A DNA stretch of 6,007 nt from CAYQZD01 sp964421875 (GTDB taxonomy: Bacteria; Electryoneota; Tariuqbacteria; Tariuqbacterales; Tariuqbacteraceae). Below, in pieces: positions 1-5,930 of the stretch; position 1 is the first letter of the stretch, and each line of letters begins with the position of its first letter. The translations under genes and the position numbers were made by a program. The stretch lies in contig CAYQZD010000174.1 in the NCBI GenBank assembly GCA_964421875.1, positions 1 to 6,007 of the forward strand, written 5' to 3'. Below the pieces are notes generated by a model. It was given only the letters and a program-made list of their open reading frames with translations, was not told the DNA's origin and made no database searches.

Positions 1-36
1 TGAAACCGACATACTTTTTAACATACCATCTAGCTT

Positions 37-114
37 GTCGGGAATCTGACAGCAGAAATATTTTTAGTTTCAGATTCCCTACGCGCTTTCAGCCGTACGG
101 CTGACGGGAATGAC
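37..114 (-). repeat. Dispersed palindromic repeat, copy 1
   Basis: Two inverted repeats lie side by side. GGGAATCTGA at 40-49 pairs with TCAGATTCCC at 70-79. TCAGCCGTACGGCTGA at 89-104 is a perfect 16-bp palindrome. Read on the minus strand, the element begins GTCATTCCCG, like the copies at 711-778 and 5414-5502. Its 41-62 segment is, in reverse complement, identical to 5459-5481 apart from one inserted base. It is a non-coding repeat of the widespread GTCATTC...GAATGAC type. No transposase is linked to it. Its outer right end is degenerate compared with copies 2 and 3. Confidence 0.7.
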
Positions 115-169
115 AAAATTAGCAGAGCGCTTCATTGGATAAAAATGATACAAGCAATTCAACGTTAGG

Positions 170-185
170 TTTAAAGTACTTTAAA
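170..185. promoter_or_regulatory. 16-bp AT-rich palindrome upstream of biotin carrier gene
   Basis: TTTAAAGTACTTTAAA is a perfect inverted repeat ending 31 bases before the ATG at 217. Its size, symmetry and location fit an operator for a dimeric regulator or part of a promoter region. No regulator gene is present and no clear -35/-10 pair could be fixed around it, so the function is inference. An 8-base direct repeat CAGAGCGC at 123-130 and 188-195 brackets this stretch. Confidence 0.3.
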
Positions 186-216
186 AACAGAGCGCAAAGC
201 AACGGAGATATATCAA

Positions 217-660
217 ATGAAAACACATAGGTTTAAGGTATTCGGCCATGAATACGAAGCTAAGGTGGTTCGCCGCGAAGACAATCTTATGGTGATTACG
301 GTGAATGGTCAGGAATACGAGGTCGAACTTCAACCGACCAAACGAAGTCAAATCGTCAAGCCTACCGCTAAAGTGGTGAGGCCCTCGGCAGCGCCGGGGG
401 AAGCTACCAAGGTTACAGCCAAACCTACCGAAGCCAAGGGAGCCGGGGTGGTCAAAGCTCCGATGCCGGGATTGATAGTCAAAGTCAATGTGAGACCGGG
501 CGATGCGGTGAAGTCCGGCCAGACCGTAATTATAATGGAAGCGATGAAGATGCAGAACAACATTCAAGCGAGTGTGGACGGGACTGTGTCTAAAATAATG
601 GTCACCGAAGGTGATTCGGTGATCGAGAGTCAAGAACTGATGATTGTGAATGGCAGCTGA
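217..660 (+). CDS. Biotin carboxyl carrier protein (biotin/lipoyl attachment domain), decarboxylase gamma-type subunit
   Basis: This 147-residue protein is a mobile biotin carrier. Residues 1-40 form a small N-terminal region with the NGQEYEVEL motif common in carriers of this type. Residues 41-76 are a Pro/Ala/Thr/Lys linker that should be flexible. Residues 77-147 are the biotinyl domain, with APMPG at 81-85 and the biotinylation motif EAMKM at 108-112; Lys111 is the predicted attachment site. The ATG is preceded by GGAG at 204-207 with suitable spacing. The next gene on the same strand is the membrane beta subunit of a Na+-translocating decarboxylase. This carrier therefore probably passes CO2 as carboxybiotin from a carboxyltransferase alpha subunit to that membrane pump. 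The order matches mmdC-mmdB in methylmalonyl-CoA decarboxylase operons (family knowledge). A role in a soluble acyl-CoA or pyruvate carboxylase is possible but less likely given the neighbour. No carboxyltransferase is visible in the 216 bases upstream. Confidence 0.93.
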   Translation: MKTHRFKVFGHEYEAKVVRREDNLMVITVNGQEYEVELQPTKRSQIVKPTAKVVRPSAAPGEATKVTAKPTEAKGAGVVKAPMPGLIVKVNVRPGDAVKSGQTVIIMEAMKMQNNIQASVDGTVSKIMVTEGDSVIESQELMIVNGS

Positions 661-710
661 GACGACACTGTTTCAGGTTCGGTAACAGTTTACCGATGTG
701 AAGTGTAAGT

Positions 711-778
711 GTCATTCTGGCCGCGAAGCGTGCCAGAATCCTTCTTTTCCAGAGGGATTCCGGCTGCGCCGGAATGAC
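711..778 (+). repeat. Dispersed palindromic repeat, copy 2, between biotin carrier and beta subunit genes
   Basis: The element starts GTCATTC (711-717) and ends GAATGAC (772-778), which are inverted ends. Inside are two hairpins: ATTCTGG 714-720 with CCAGAAT 733-739, and ATTCCGGC 757-764 with GCCGGAAT 768-775 around a 3-base loop. Together they form the bipartite layout of this repeat family. It occupies the 205-base gap between two genes that otherwise look like one operon. On RNA it would form two adjacent stem-loops. No T-tract follows, so it is not a standard intrinsic terminator. Confidence 0.8.
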
Positions 779-865
779 TATCCTGTCTGCGACTTTATTT
801 AGCCATATTGTTACCAGGTTCGAATTAGTCAATTTCAAACCAATATATTTCAGTATCTTATCGAA

Positions 866-2005
866 ATGGATATTTTCTATAAATTCATAACATACACCGG
901 TTTTGTCCAGCCCGGGGTATGGAAAAACTTGATAATGATTGCGGTGGGGCTGTTTTTCCTCTACCTGGCGATTAAGAAGGACTATGAACCGTTGTTATTG
1001 GTGCCGATAGGTTTCGGGATCATTATCGGCAATATCCCCTTCAATCTCGATGCAAACTTAAGAATCGGCATCTACGAACAGGGTTCGGTGTTGAACTACC
1101 TCTATTTTGGTGTTAGGCAGGGGATTTATCCTCCCTTGATATTTCTCGGTATCGGGGCTTTGACCGACTTTTCAGCCTTGCTATCGAATCCCAAGTTGGT
1201 GCTTTTAGGGGCGGCGGCTCAGGTGGGGATATTTCTCACGCTGCTGGGAGCTTTAGCTTTGGGATTCAGCCCCCACGAAGCGGCGGCAATCGGTATCATC
1301 GGCGGCGCTGATGGGCCGACAGCGATTTTCACCTCTTCGATGCTGGCGCCGCATTTGATGGGAGCGATCGCCATCGCAGCATATTCATATATGGCGTTGG
1401 TGCCGGTAATCCAGCCGCCGATAATGAAACTGCTCACCACCGAAAAAGAGCGGTTAATCAGGATGAGACCTTCCCGGAGTGTTCCCCGGAACGAAAAAGT
1501 TATATTCCCCGTGTTAGCGCTGCTGGCGACCTGTTTCATCGCGCCGGGAGCACTGCCGCTGCTGGGGATGCTGTTCTTCGGGAATATCCTGAAGGAGAGC
1601 GGAGTCACCGAAAGACTGGCTAAGACGGCGGGAACGGCTTTAGTGGATATCGTGACCATACTGTTAGGATTGACAGTTGGCGCATCGACCCAGGCGCAGT
1701 ATTTTCTGACCTCCCAGTCGATTATGATTTTCGCTTTGGGGGCTCTGAGTTTCTGTATCGCTACCGCCGGAGGTGTGCTTTTCGCCAAGCTGCTGAACCT
1801 GTTCCTGAAGGAGAAGATAAATCCGCTGATTGGGGCTGCCGGAGTCAGCGCGGTTCCGGACAGCGCCCGCGTGGTGCAGAACGTGGGACGGCTTTACGAC
1901 GGCGACAACTATTTGTTAATGCACGCGATGGGTCCCAATGTCGCCGGTGTTATCGGTTCAGCCACTGCGGCAGGGATTCTCCTGTCCTATTTTCTGGGGA
2001 AATAG
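866..2005 (+). CDS. oadB: Na+-translocating decarboxylase, membrane beta subunit (OadB/MmdB/GcdB family)
   Basis: This 379-residue integral membrane protein decarboxylates carboxybiotin and couples this to Na+ export across the inner membrane. The N-terminus (TGF followed by a W-K-N-L-I-M helix and AIKKDYEPLLL) is typical of the family. Hydrophobic segments lie roughly at 22-37, 43-57, 88-101, 111-133, 164-185, 212-238, 257-275, 284-309 and 352-376. The hallmark GGADGPTAIF is at 146-155. From memory of Klebsiella OadB mutagenesis, functional residues are D203, Y229, N373, G377, S382 and R389. A constant offset of 54 places D149, Y175, N319, G323, S328 and R335 here, so all are conserved. The length is close to the Veillonella MmdB length. 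The start is supported by the family N-terminus, although no good Shine-Dalgarno sequence precedes it. The biotin carrier gene lies 205 bases upstream. The substrate depends on an alpha subunit outside the window, so the symbol names the family only. Confidence 0.95.
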   Translation: MDIFYKFITYTGFVQPGVWKNLIMIAVGLFFLYLAIKKDYEPLLLVPIGFGIIIGNIPFNLDANLRIGIYEQGSVLNYLYFGVRQGIYPPLIFLGIGALTDFSALLSNPKLVLLGAAAQVGIFLTLLGALALGFSPHEAAAIGIIGGADGPTAIFTSSMLAPHLMGAIAIAAYSYMALVPVIQPPIMKLLTTEKERLIRMRPSRSVPRNEKVIFPVLALLATCFIAPGALPLLGMLFFGNILKESGVTERLAKTAGTALVDIVTILLGLTVGASTQAQYFLTSQSIMIFALGALSFCIATAGGVLFAKLLNLFLKEKINPLIGAAGVSAVPDSARVVQNVGRLYDGDNYLLMHAMGPNVAGVIGSATAAGILLSYFLGK

Positions 2006-2044
2006 TCTTCACACAATAAATATTCCCAGAATAGAATGTCGTTT

Positions 2045-2072
2045 GTAGGGGCGAACGGCCGTTCGCCCCTAC
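2045..2072. repeat. 28-bp perfect palindrome
   Basis: The half-site GTAGGGGCGAACGG at 2045-2058 is followed directly by its exact reverse complement at 2059-2072, with no spacer. It lies 40 bases after the oadB stop. Sequences of the type TAGGGGCGAACGGCCGTTCGCCCCTA occur as dispersed intergenic repeats in several bacteria, which is known only from general experience. There is no T-run downstream, so a terminator role is unlikely. In RNA the central bases would have to open into a small loop. Confidence 0.8.
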
Positions 2073-2087
2073 CTAAACCTATCGTGA

Positions 2088-2109
2088 TGTCGGGTCCCCG
2101 CACCCGACA
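2088..2109 (+). repeat. Hairpin repeat A with conserved-loop core
   Basis: Arms TGTCGGGT (2088-2095) and ACCCGACA (2102-2109) enclose the 6-base loop CCCCGC. The inner four pairs (GGGT/ACCC) and the loop pattern CYCYRC are shared with the hairpins at 2125-2144 and 2170-2197, while the outer stem bases differ. It lies in the convergent intergenic region and is not followed by a T-tract. Confidence 0.7.
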
Positions 2110-2124
2110 CCAATCCCAAGTGGC

Positions 2125-2144
2125 GCAGGGTCTCTACACCCTGC
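2125..2144 (+). repeat. Hairpin repeat B with conserved-loop core
   Basis: Arms GCAGGGT (2125-2131) and ACCCTGC (2138-2144) enclose the loop CTCTAC. The GGGT/ACCC inner stem and loop match hairpin A except for transitions, but the outer stem has changed on both sides so that pairing is kept. Confidence 0.7.
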
Positions 2145-2169
2145 ATCATATAATTAATACTCAAAGACT

Positions 2170-2197
2170 TGCAACAGGGTGCGGAGACCCTGTTGCA
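2170..2197 (-). repeat. Hairpin repeat C with conserved-loop core, opposite orientation
   Basis: Arms TGCAACAGGGT (2170-2180) and ACCCTGTTGCA (2187-2197) form a perfect 11-bp stem around GCGGAG. Read on the minus strand the loop is CTCCGC, matching the CYCYRC pattern of hairpins A and B, so this copy is inverted relative to them. It is the longest stem of the three. Confidence 0.75.
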
Positions 2198-2221
2198 CTA
2201 ATAACACGCCCTTAGGTAGAA

Positions 2222-2258
2222 AAGGCGGCTTCTATTTGAAGCCGCCTTCTATTTTTTT
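2222..2258 (+). terminator. Intrinsic terminator for oadB, probably bidirectional
   Basis: An 11-bp perfect stem, AAGGCGGCTTC (2222-2232) and GAAGCCGCCTT (2238-2248), encloses the loop TATTT and is followed by CTA and seven T residues (2252-2258). This is a canonical Rho-independent terminator for transcripts arriving from oadB. On the minus strand the same stem is followed by four U residues (from A at 2220-2223). It could therefore also end the secreted-protein transcript, whose stop codon lies only about 24 bases away. Confidence 0.9.
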
Positions 2259-2271
2259 AAAATCACCGGAG

Positions 2272-5200
2272 CTACTTCAACAACACAATTTTCCTGGTCT
2301 GGCTGAAAGCGCCTGCGGACATTCTGCAGAAATAAATCCCCGATGACAGGGATGAACCATTGAAGCGTATGCGATGGCGTCCGGCTTCCTTCCAGCCATC
2401 CTCTAGTACCGCTGTCTCTCTGCCGTTGATATCGTATACTGCAATTTTCAGGCGCCCCGCCCTTGGCAGGGTGTATTCAATCCTGGCCTCGGCGTTGAAA
2501 GGATTGGGGTGAATGCCGGTTATGGAGTAATCCAGCGGTAATGACGCTGGCATACTGACATCATCGCCGAACCATCCGCTCACCTCCCAACCCTCAATCC
2601 CCAGGCTGGCGCCCTCACCGGCGAGGATTTCGAAGGGGATTTCAGCGAAGCCTTCGACAAAACCGGGGTGGTCTCCAACCTTGATCACGTATATATAATT
2701 TCCCGGAGGCGCTACTCCGGGGACATACTGCCCCGCTGTGCGCTGAAGGGAACCGTTACCGGGGATAACCAAGCCTGTCCGCAGCACCAGCGGCCCAAAA
2801 ACCATTCCATTAGGAAACCTCACATCGGACCAGGCGTCGAAGGCGGTTGCGCTGTCAGCCAGGTTTATTATCTCCACATCGAAACGGAAACTTCCTCCGC
2901 CCAGTGGTATGGTAACAGGAGGATTATGCGGGGTCAGGTTGACCTGGAGCAGGCTGGTTTCATCGCAGCCGATGCAGGGAGTGGCGCCGCTGCGAGGCTC
3001 GCCGTCAAAATCCGTCAACACATCAGGGATGGGAATTCCGGCGTGGACGCAGGGCGATAGGGGTTCAAGGTGTAAATCTCCGGCGGCGCGAAACAGCGGA
3101 TCAGCGCAGATGCTGTGGGCGTCCAATCCGGTGGCGGCGCGGAATTCAGCCATAGTTTGCCGCGGGGCGAAATTGGCGTAACCCACATTGCAGTCAGGCG
3201 CATAGAAGCAGTTATAGTCAGACTCGGTGGGGTGTTCCAGATAATAGGCGGCGACCCCGGTGGTTCCATAGTTATAGACGATATTGTTTTTCACCATCGA
3301 AGTGTAGCTGGAGGGGCCGGCGATATACAGAGTCCGGCTGTCTTCGATTGAACCGGGACTGTAAATTGAGTTGAAAAGATACTCGGACCTGGCGACTTCA
3401 TAGGTATAAATGCCGTACCGCTCCTGGCCGTAGAACATATTGTTCACCACTCTGGAATCCGAAGAATACCTGATACGCATCCCGTGGGTGGCGCCGTTGA
3501 ATTCGTTGCCTTCGACCAGCGCATCGTAATTGCGGTATAAGTATAACTGCGCATAGGCGGCGGCTTGAGCGTTGAAGTAGTTATTTCTAATGGTGATGTG
3601 AGTCGCCGAATCTGAAGAGCTGTAACCGTATCTGGCTCTTATGGCGCTATAGTCGCATTCGCGGAAATCGAATCCTTGAATAGTGATATAATCGACTCCC
3701 CGTAGCAGGAAACCGTTTCCGGAATCGCTTCCGGTTCCCGTAGTGTTCATTATTACGGGTAAATCACCGGTGGGACCGGGGACACCAGTGAAGGTGACGG
3801 TATTGATATGGCTGGTATAGTAAATACTGCTCAAGGTAACCTGACCGTCATAAATCCCCGGATACACGTTGAACTCCACCGGCCCGTTGACGCCGATACC
3901 GTTGATGGTCCTGACCGCGGAGATGAGGTCGGGGAAATTGTTGTTCCCGCCTCCAATATCGAAACTGCCTGAAGGCACATAACCGGCGTAAACCCAGGGG
4001 GCGGTTCCCCGCTCGCCGATGCCGGTTGAGTTGTAATAAGCCACTCGGTAGAGATACCATCCCGCCACTGCGGGGGAATCGACAAAAGCGGTGGCAGTTC
4101 CCGTAATGTCCGCGATTTCATCATTGTTACGGTAGATTTTAATGCCGTCCCAGGCGCCGTAGTACCAATATCCCCCGTGAGCGCTCCTGGTCGGCGGGTC
4201 CCAGGTAATGGTGCACACCAACGCGCCGCTGGTATCGGACTGTGAAACCATATTTTCCGGGGGCCCCGGTGTATCCAATCCAATCCAGGCGCTGTCCTCC
4301 ACCGACAATCCGTCTCCCGCCGAGTTGAAGGGTATTAACGTGTAATAATGCATTCCCGGCTCCGTAAATGCAGTATCCTGGTAAACCGAGGGCTGACCAA
4401 TCTGGACGTTGGTGACCTGGGTCAGGCTGAGGGAATCGCGAAATATCCTGACGCCCGAAAGCTGCAGCAATTGATGCCCGCCGACGGTAGTGGAGGGATT
4501 AACCCAGGACAGTGTGGCTCTCAATTCGGCGTTATTGTGGCTCACTTCGAAACTGTCCGGCGACCAGGGCGCATTGGGATTGGCGGGATAGCCGGTTACG
4601 ATACACTGATGATACGCCTGAATTCCGGTATTGTTGTTTTCGATGCTGGCGGCGGGGGGCACTCCGGCGAAAACACTCGAAATACCGGTCTGAAAGCTAC
4701 CAAAGGAACAGGGCACAGGCGGAACCGGTCCCCCTCTGGAGTATTGAATATGCCCTATCCAGGATAATCCCATGAGATAATACAATCCCGCCCGGAGTTC
4801 GAAATTCCTCACCCCGGAGGAATAAAAATCCTCCCCCACCCCCAATGAATCGTAATAGACCGAATCAACCAGGTGGTAGGTTCCGGTAAGCTGCGCCCCC
4901 TGGTAGATGAAAAAGCAGACCGGTGTGTGATTGGCGATTTCCAGGTGCATCCGATGTTCCCAGAGGTTGACGGTGGTATTGATGCAGAAGATGTTGCCTC
5001 TGGTGGCGTCGAGCGCCGCATTGGTGCACAGATAGGCGCCGAAATACTCTTCCGTGAGTTCGTCGGTGTTCCAGGAGGATAAGACGGTCTTTCTTGAATC
5101 GACAGCAGGGATTGGGTCGGAACTGATATCGCCGATTTGCGAGGGTTCAATCGTAATCTGTGATTCCAGCCGGGGGAATTGAGCGGATGATTTCAGGGGG

Positions 5201-5283
5201 GAAGCAACGATAGACAGAATCAGGATGAGCAGCGCGGTGAAGGCTTCATTTCGAATTAGCATCGCCGGGCGAGGTAGCTTCAT
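2272..5283 (-). CDS. Secreted multidomain protein: fibronectin type III-like domains, right-handed beta-helix, type IX (Por) C-terminal sorting domain
   Basis: The predicted product is an extracellular or surface protein. The reading frame stays open up to an ATG at 5349 (1025 codons; residue numbers below count from there). I prefer the ATG at 5283 (residue 23). It begins a proper signal peptide with basic residues, the hydrophobic run FTALLILILSIVA, and probable cleavage after SSA56; a weak GGTG lies 8 bases upstream. Residues 57-255 are a beta-rich region I cannot name, containing 5-6 Cys. Fibronectin type III-like domains lie at about 260-356 and 361-455. A parallel beta-helix spans about 460-795. 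It has repeated coils with aligned Asn (N590, N615, N637, N660, N689, N713) and ends in DPLF...GDLHLEPLSPCVHAG and FDGEPR...IGCDE, typical of choice-of-anchor or polysaccharide-associated helices. Residues 800-912 form another beta-sandwich-like stretch. Residues 946-1025 are the type A sorting domain, with HPNPFN at 947-952, VYDINGRE, and SGIYFCRM before a basic-hydrophobic end. A glycan-binding, adhesive or polysaccharide-lyase-like role is possible, but no catalytic site is recognised. Confidence 0.88.
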   Translation of the reverse strand: MKLPRPAMLIRNEAFTALLILILSIVASPLKSSAQFPRLESQITIEPSQIGDISSDPIPAVDSRKTVLSSWNTDELTEEYFGAYLCTNAALDATRGNIFCINTTVNLWEHRMHLEIANHTPVCFFIYQGAQLTGTYHLVDSVYYDSLGVGEDFYSSGVRNFELRAGLYYLMGLSWIGHIQYSRGGPVPPVPCSFGSFQTGISSVFAGVPPAASIENNNTGIQAYHQCIVTGYPANPNAPWSPDSFEVSHNNAELRATLSWVNPSTTVGGHQLLQLSGVRIFRDSLSLTQVTNVQIGQPSVYQDTAFTEPGMHYYTLIPFNSAGDGLSVEDSAWIGLDTPGPPENMVSQSDTSGALVCTITWDPPTRSAHGGYWYYGAWDGIKIYRNNDEIADITGTATAFVDSPAVAGWYLYRVAYYNSTGIGERGTAPWVYAGYVPSGSFDIGGGNNNFPDLISAVRTINGIGVNGPVEFNVYPGIYDGQVTLSSIYYTSHINTVTFTGVPGPTGDLPVIMNTTGTGSDSGNGFLLRGVDYITIQGFDFRECDYSAIRARYGYSSSDSATHITIRNNYFNAQAAAYAQLYLYRNYDALVEGNEFNGATHGMRIRYSSDSRVVNNMFYGQERYGIYTYEVARSEYLFNSIYSPGSIEDSRTLYIAGPSSYTSMVKNNIVYNYGTTGVAAYYLEHPTESDYNCFYAPDCNVGYANFAPRQTMAEFRAATGLDAHSICADPLFRAAGDLHLEPLSPCVHAGIPIPDVLTDFDGEPRSGATPCIGCDETSLLQVNLTPHNPPVTIPLGGGSFRFDVEIINLADSATAFDAWSDVRFPNGMVFGPLVLRTGLVIPGNGSLQRTAGQYVPGVAPPGNYIYVIKVGDHPGFVEGFAEIPFEILAGEGASLGIEGWEVSGWFGDDVSMPASLPLDYSITGIHPNPFNAEARIEYTLPRAGRLKIAVYDINGRETAVLEDGWKEAGRHRIRFNGSSLSSGIYFCRMSAGAFSQTRKIVLLK

Positions 5284-5413
5284 CTGAGTATCACCACTTC
5301 CGAAACTCGCTTCCGCCGCTGAATTCACTGATACTAAGTTGTGCATCATACCCGCCGATTTGCATTTGGATTCATCGTAGCAATATAGCTATTTGAAGCA
5401 ACCGCCCAGATTT

Positions 5414-5502
5414 TCATTCCCGCAAGTGAACGAAGTGAAGAGTCGGGAATCCGAACCTAATATTTACTGCTGTCAGATTCCAGACGAGCTGGAATGACAG
5501 CA
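5414..5502 (+). repeat. Dispersed palindromic repeat, copy 3, upstream of secreted-protein gene
   Basis: The element starts TTCATTCCCG and ends GGAATGACAGCA, so its ends are inverted like those of copy 2. Hairpin one pairs ATTCCCG (5416-5422) with CGGGAAT (5444-5450); its loop carries AAGTGAA twice (5424-5430 and 5433-5439). Hairpin two pairs TGCTGTCAGATTCCA (5468-5482) with TGGAATGACAGCA (5490-5502) with a two-base bulge. Its spacer and second arm match copy 1 in opposite orientation. Any promoter of the minus-strand gene should lie between this repeat and 5283. A TATATT on the minus strand at 5387-5382 is a possible but weak -10 box. Confidence 0.75.
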
Positions 5503-5902
5503 ATATTGTGTCTAACTTCAGATAGCTAAAGTCACACGATTCGTTATCTATAGGGCGCTACTGTAAATCGAGGTTCTGTTATTGACGATGATAAACGGGT
5601 GTATAACAGAATTAACCGAAATTTCACCTGTTAATAATAAGACATTTTTAAAATTAAGTCAAATGTTTGCTACTATTTTTTTGGATTTACTTTTTTATCA
5701 TTTCGATTTATTAGAAAAGGGAGAAATGTCAAGTAGTACCTCACCGCCGCCCCCGGCATTTTTAAAAGCCCCCTCTCAGGTAATTTACCATAATGCTGAA
5801 CAAATGTAAAGTTTTTCGAGCGACAAAATAATTTTATACTTAGGGCTTATACTTGGCAGGCCCGGGTGGATTTGTAAAACGGCATCTGCGGCAGGGTGAA
5901 TA
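5503..5902. other. AT-rich intergenic stretch with no convincing gene
   Basis: This 400-base region is strongly AT-rich between about 5580 and 5860 and contains many T- and A-runs. The longest open frame, 5582-5809 (+), encodes 75 residues of low-complexity, non-family-like sequence without a ribosome binding site at its first ATG. An internal ATG at 5726 has GGGAG only two bases upstream, which is too close. A direct repeat TTATACTT occurs at 5834-5841 and 5847-5854 (13-base period). I see no RNA gene or terminator here. It could hold a promoter for a gene beyond the right edge. Confidence 0.5.
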
Positions 5903-5930
5903 TCGGGTCTCCGCTGCGCTAAAGACCTGA
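5903..5930 (+). repeat. Degenerate hairpin sharing the GGGT-CTCCGC core
   Basis: TCGGGTCT (5903-5910) can pair with AGACCTGA (5923-5930), seven Watson-Crick pairs and one G-T pair. Bases 5905-5914, GGGTCTCCGC, are identical to the arm-plus-loop of hairpin C read on the minus strand. The expected ACCC arm immediately after the loop is replaced by TGCGCTAA, and the closing arm is displaced. It looks like a diverged or rearranged member of the 2088-2197 hairpin family. Confidence 0.45.

Noticed and set aside
680..695. Small hairpin CGGTAA/TTACCG after the biotin carrier stop
   Set aside because: It is only a 6-bp stem with a 4-base loop and no T-run, which is too weak to call a terminator.
1219..1788. 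189-codon minus-strand open frame
   Set aside because: It is the antisense shadow of oadB, which has conserved family motifs throughout.
2045..2197. CRISPR-like or terminator cluster
   Set aside because: The repeats are palindromic, unequal in sequence and spacing, and inverted relative to each other, with no uniform spacers. None except the 2222-2258 hairpin is followed by a T-tract.
2668..3060. Open frame of 130 codons on the plus strand, and several similar ones up to 5082
   Set aside because: They lie antisense within the large secreted-protein gene, whose domains and sorting signal are clear. Their translations are Arg/Gly-rich shadow sequence.
5284..5349. N-terminal extension of the secreted protein to the ATG at 5349
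   Set aside because: The extension of 22 residues would bury the signal peptide behind a polar, non-basic stretch and lacks a ribosome binding site. The ATG at 5283 gives a standard signal peptide. It is not fully excluded.
5582..5809. 75-residue open frame on the plus strand
   Set aside because: It has no ribosome binding site at the first ATG, low-complexity AT-driven composition in its first half, and no recognisable domain. The internal ATG at 5726 has a GGGAG too close to serve.
5853..5870. Possible sigma-54 type promoter (TTGGCAG...TGG)
   Set aside because: The -24 GG is present, but the bases expected as GC at -12 read TG, and there is no gene start at a suitable distance.
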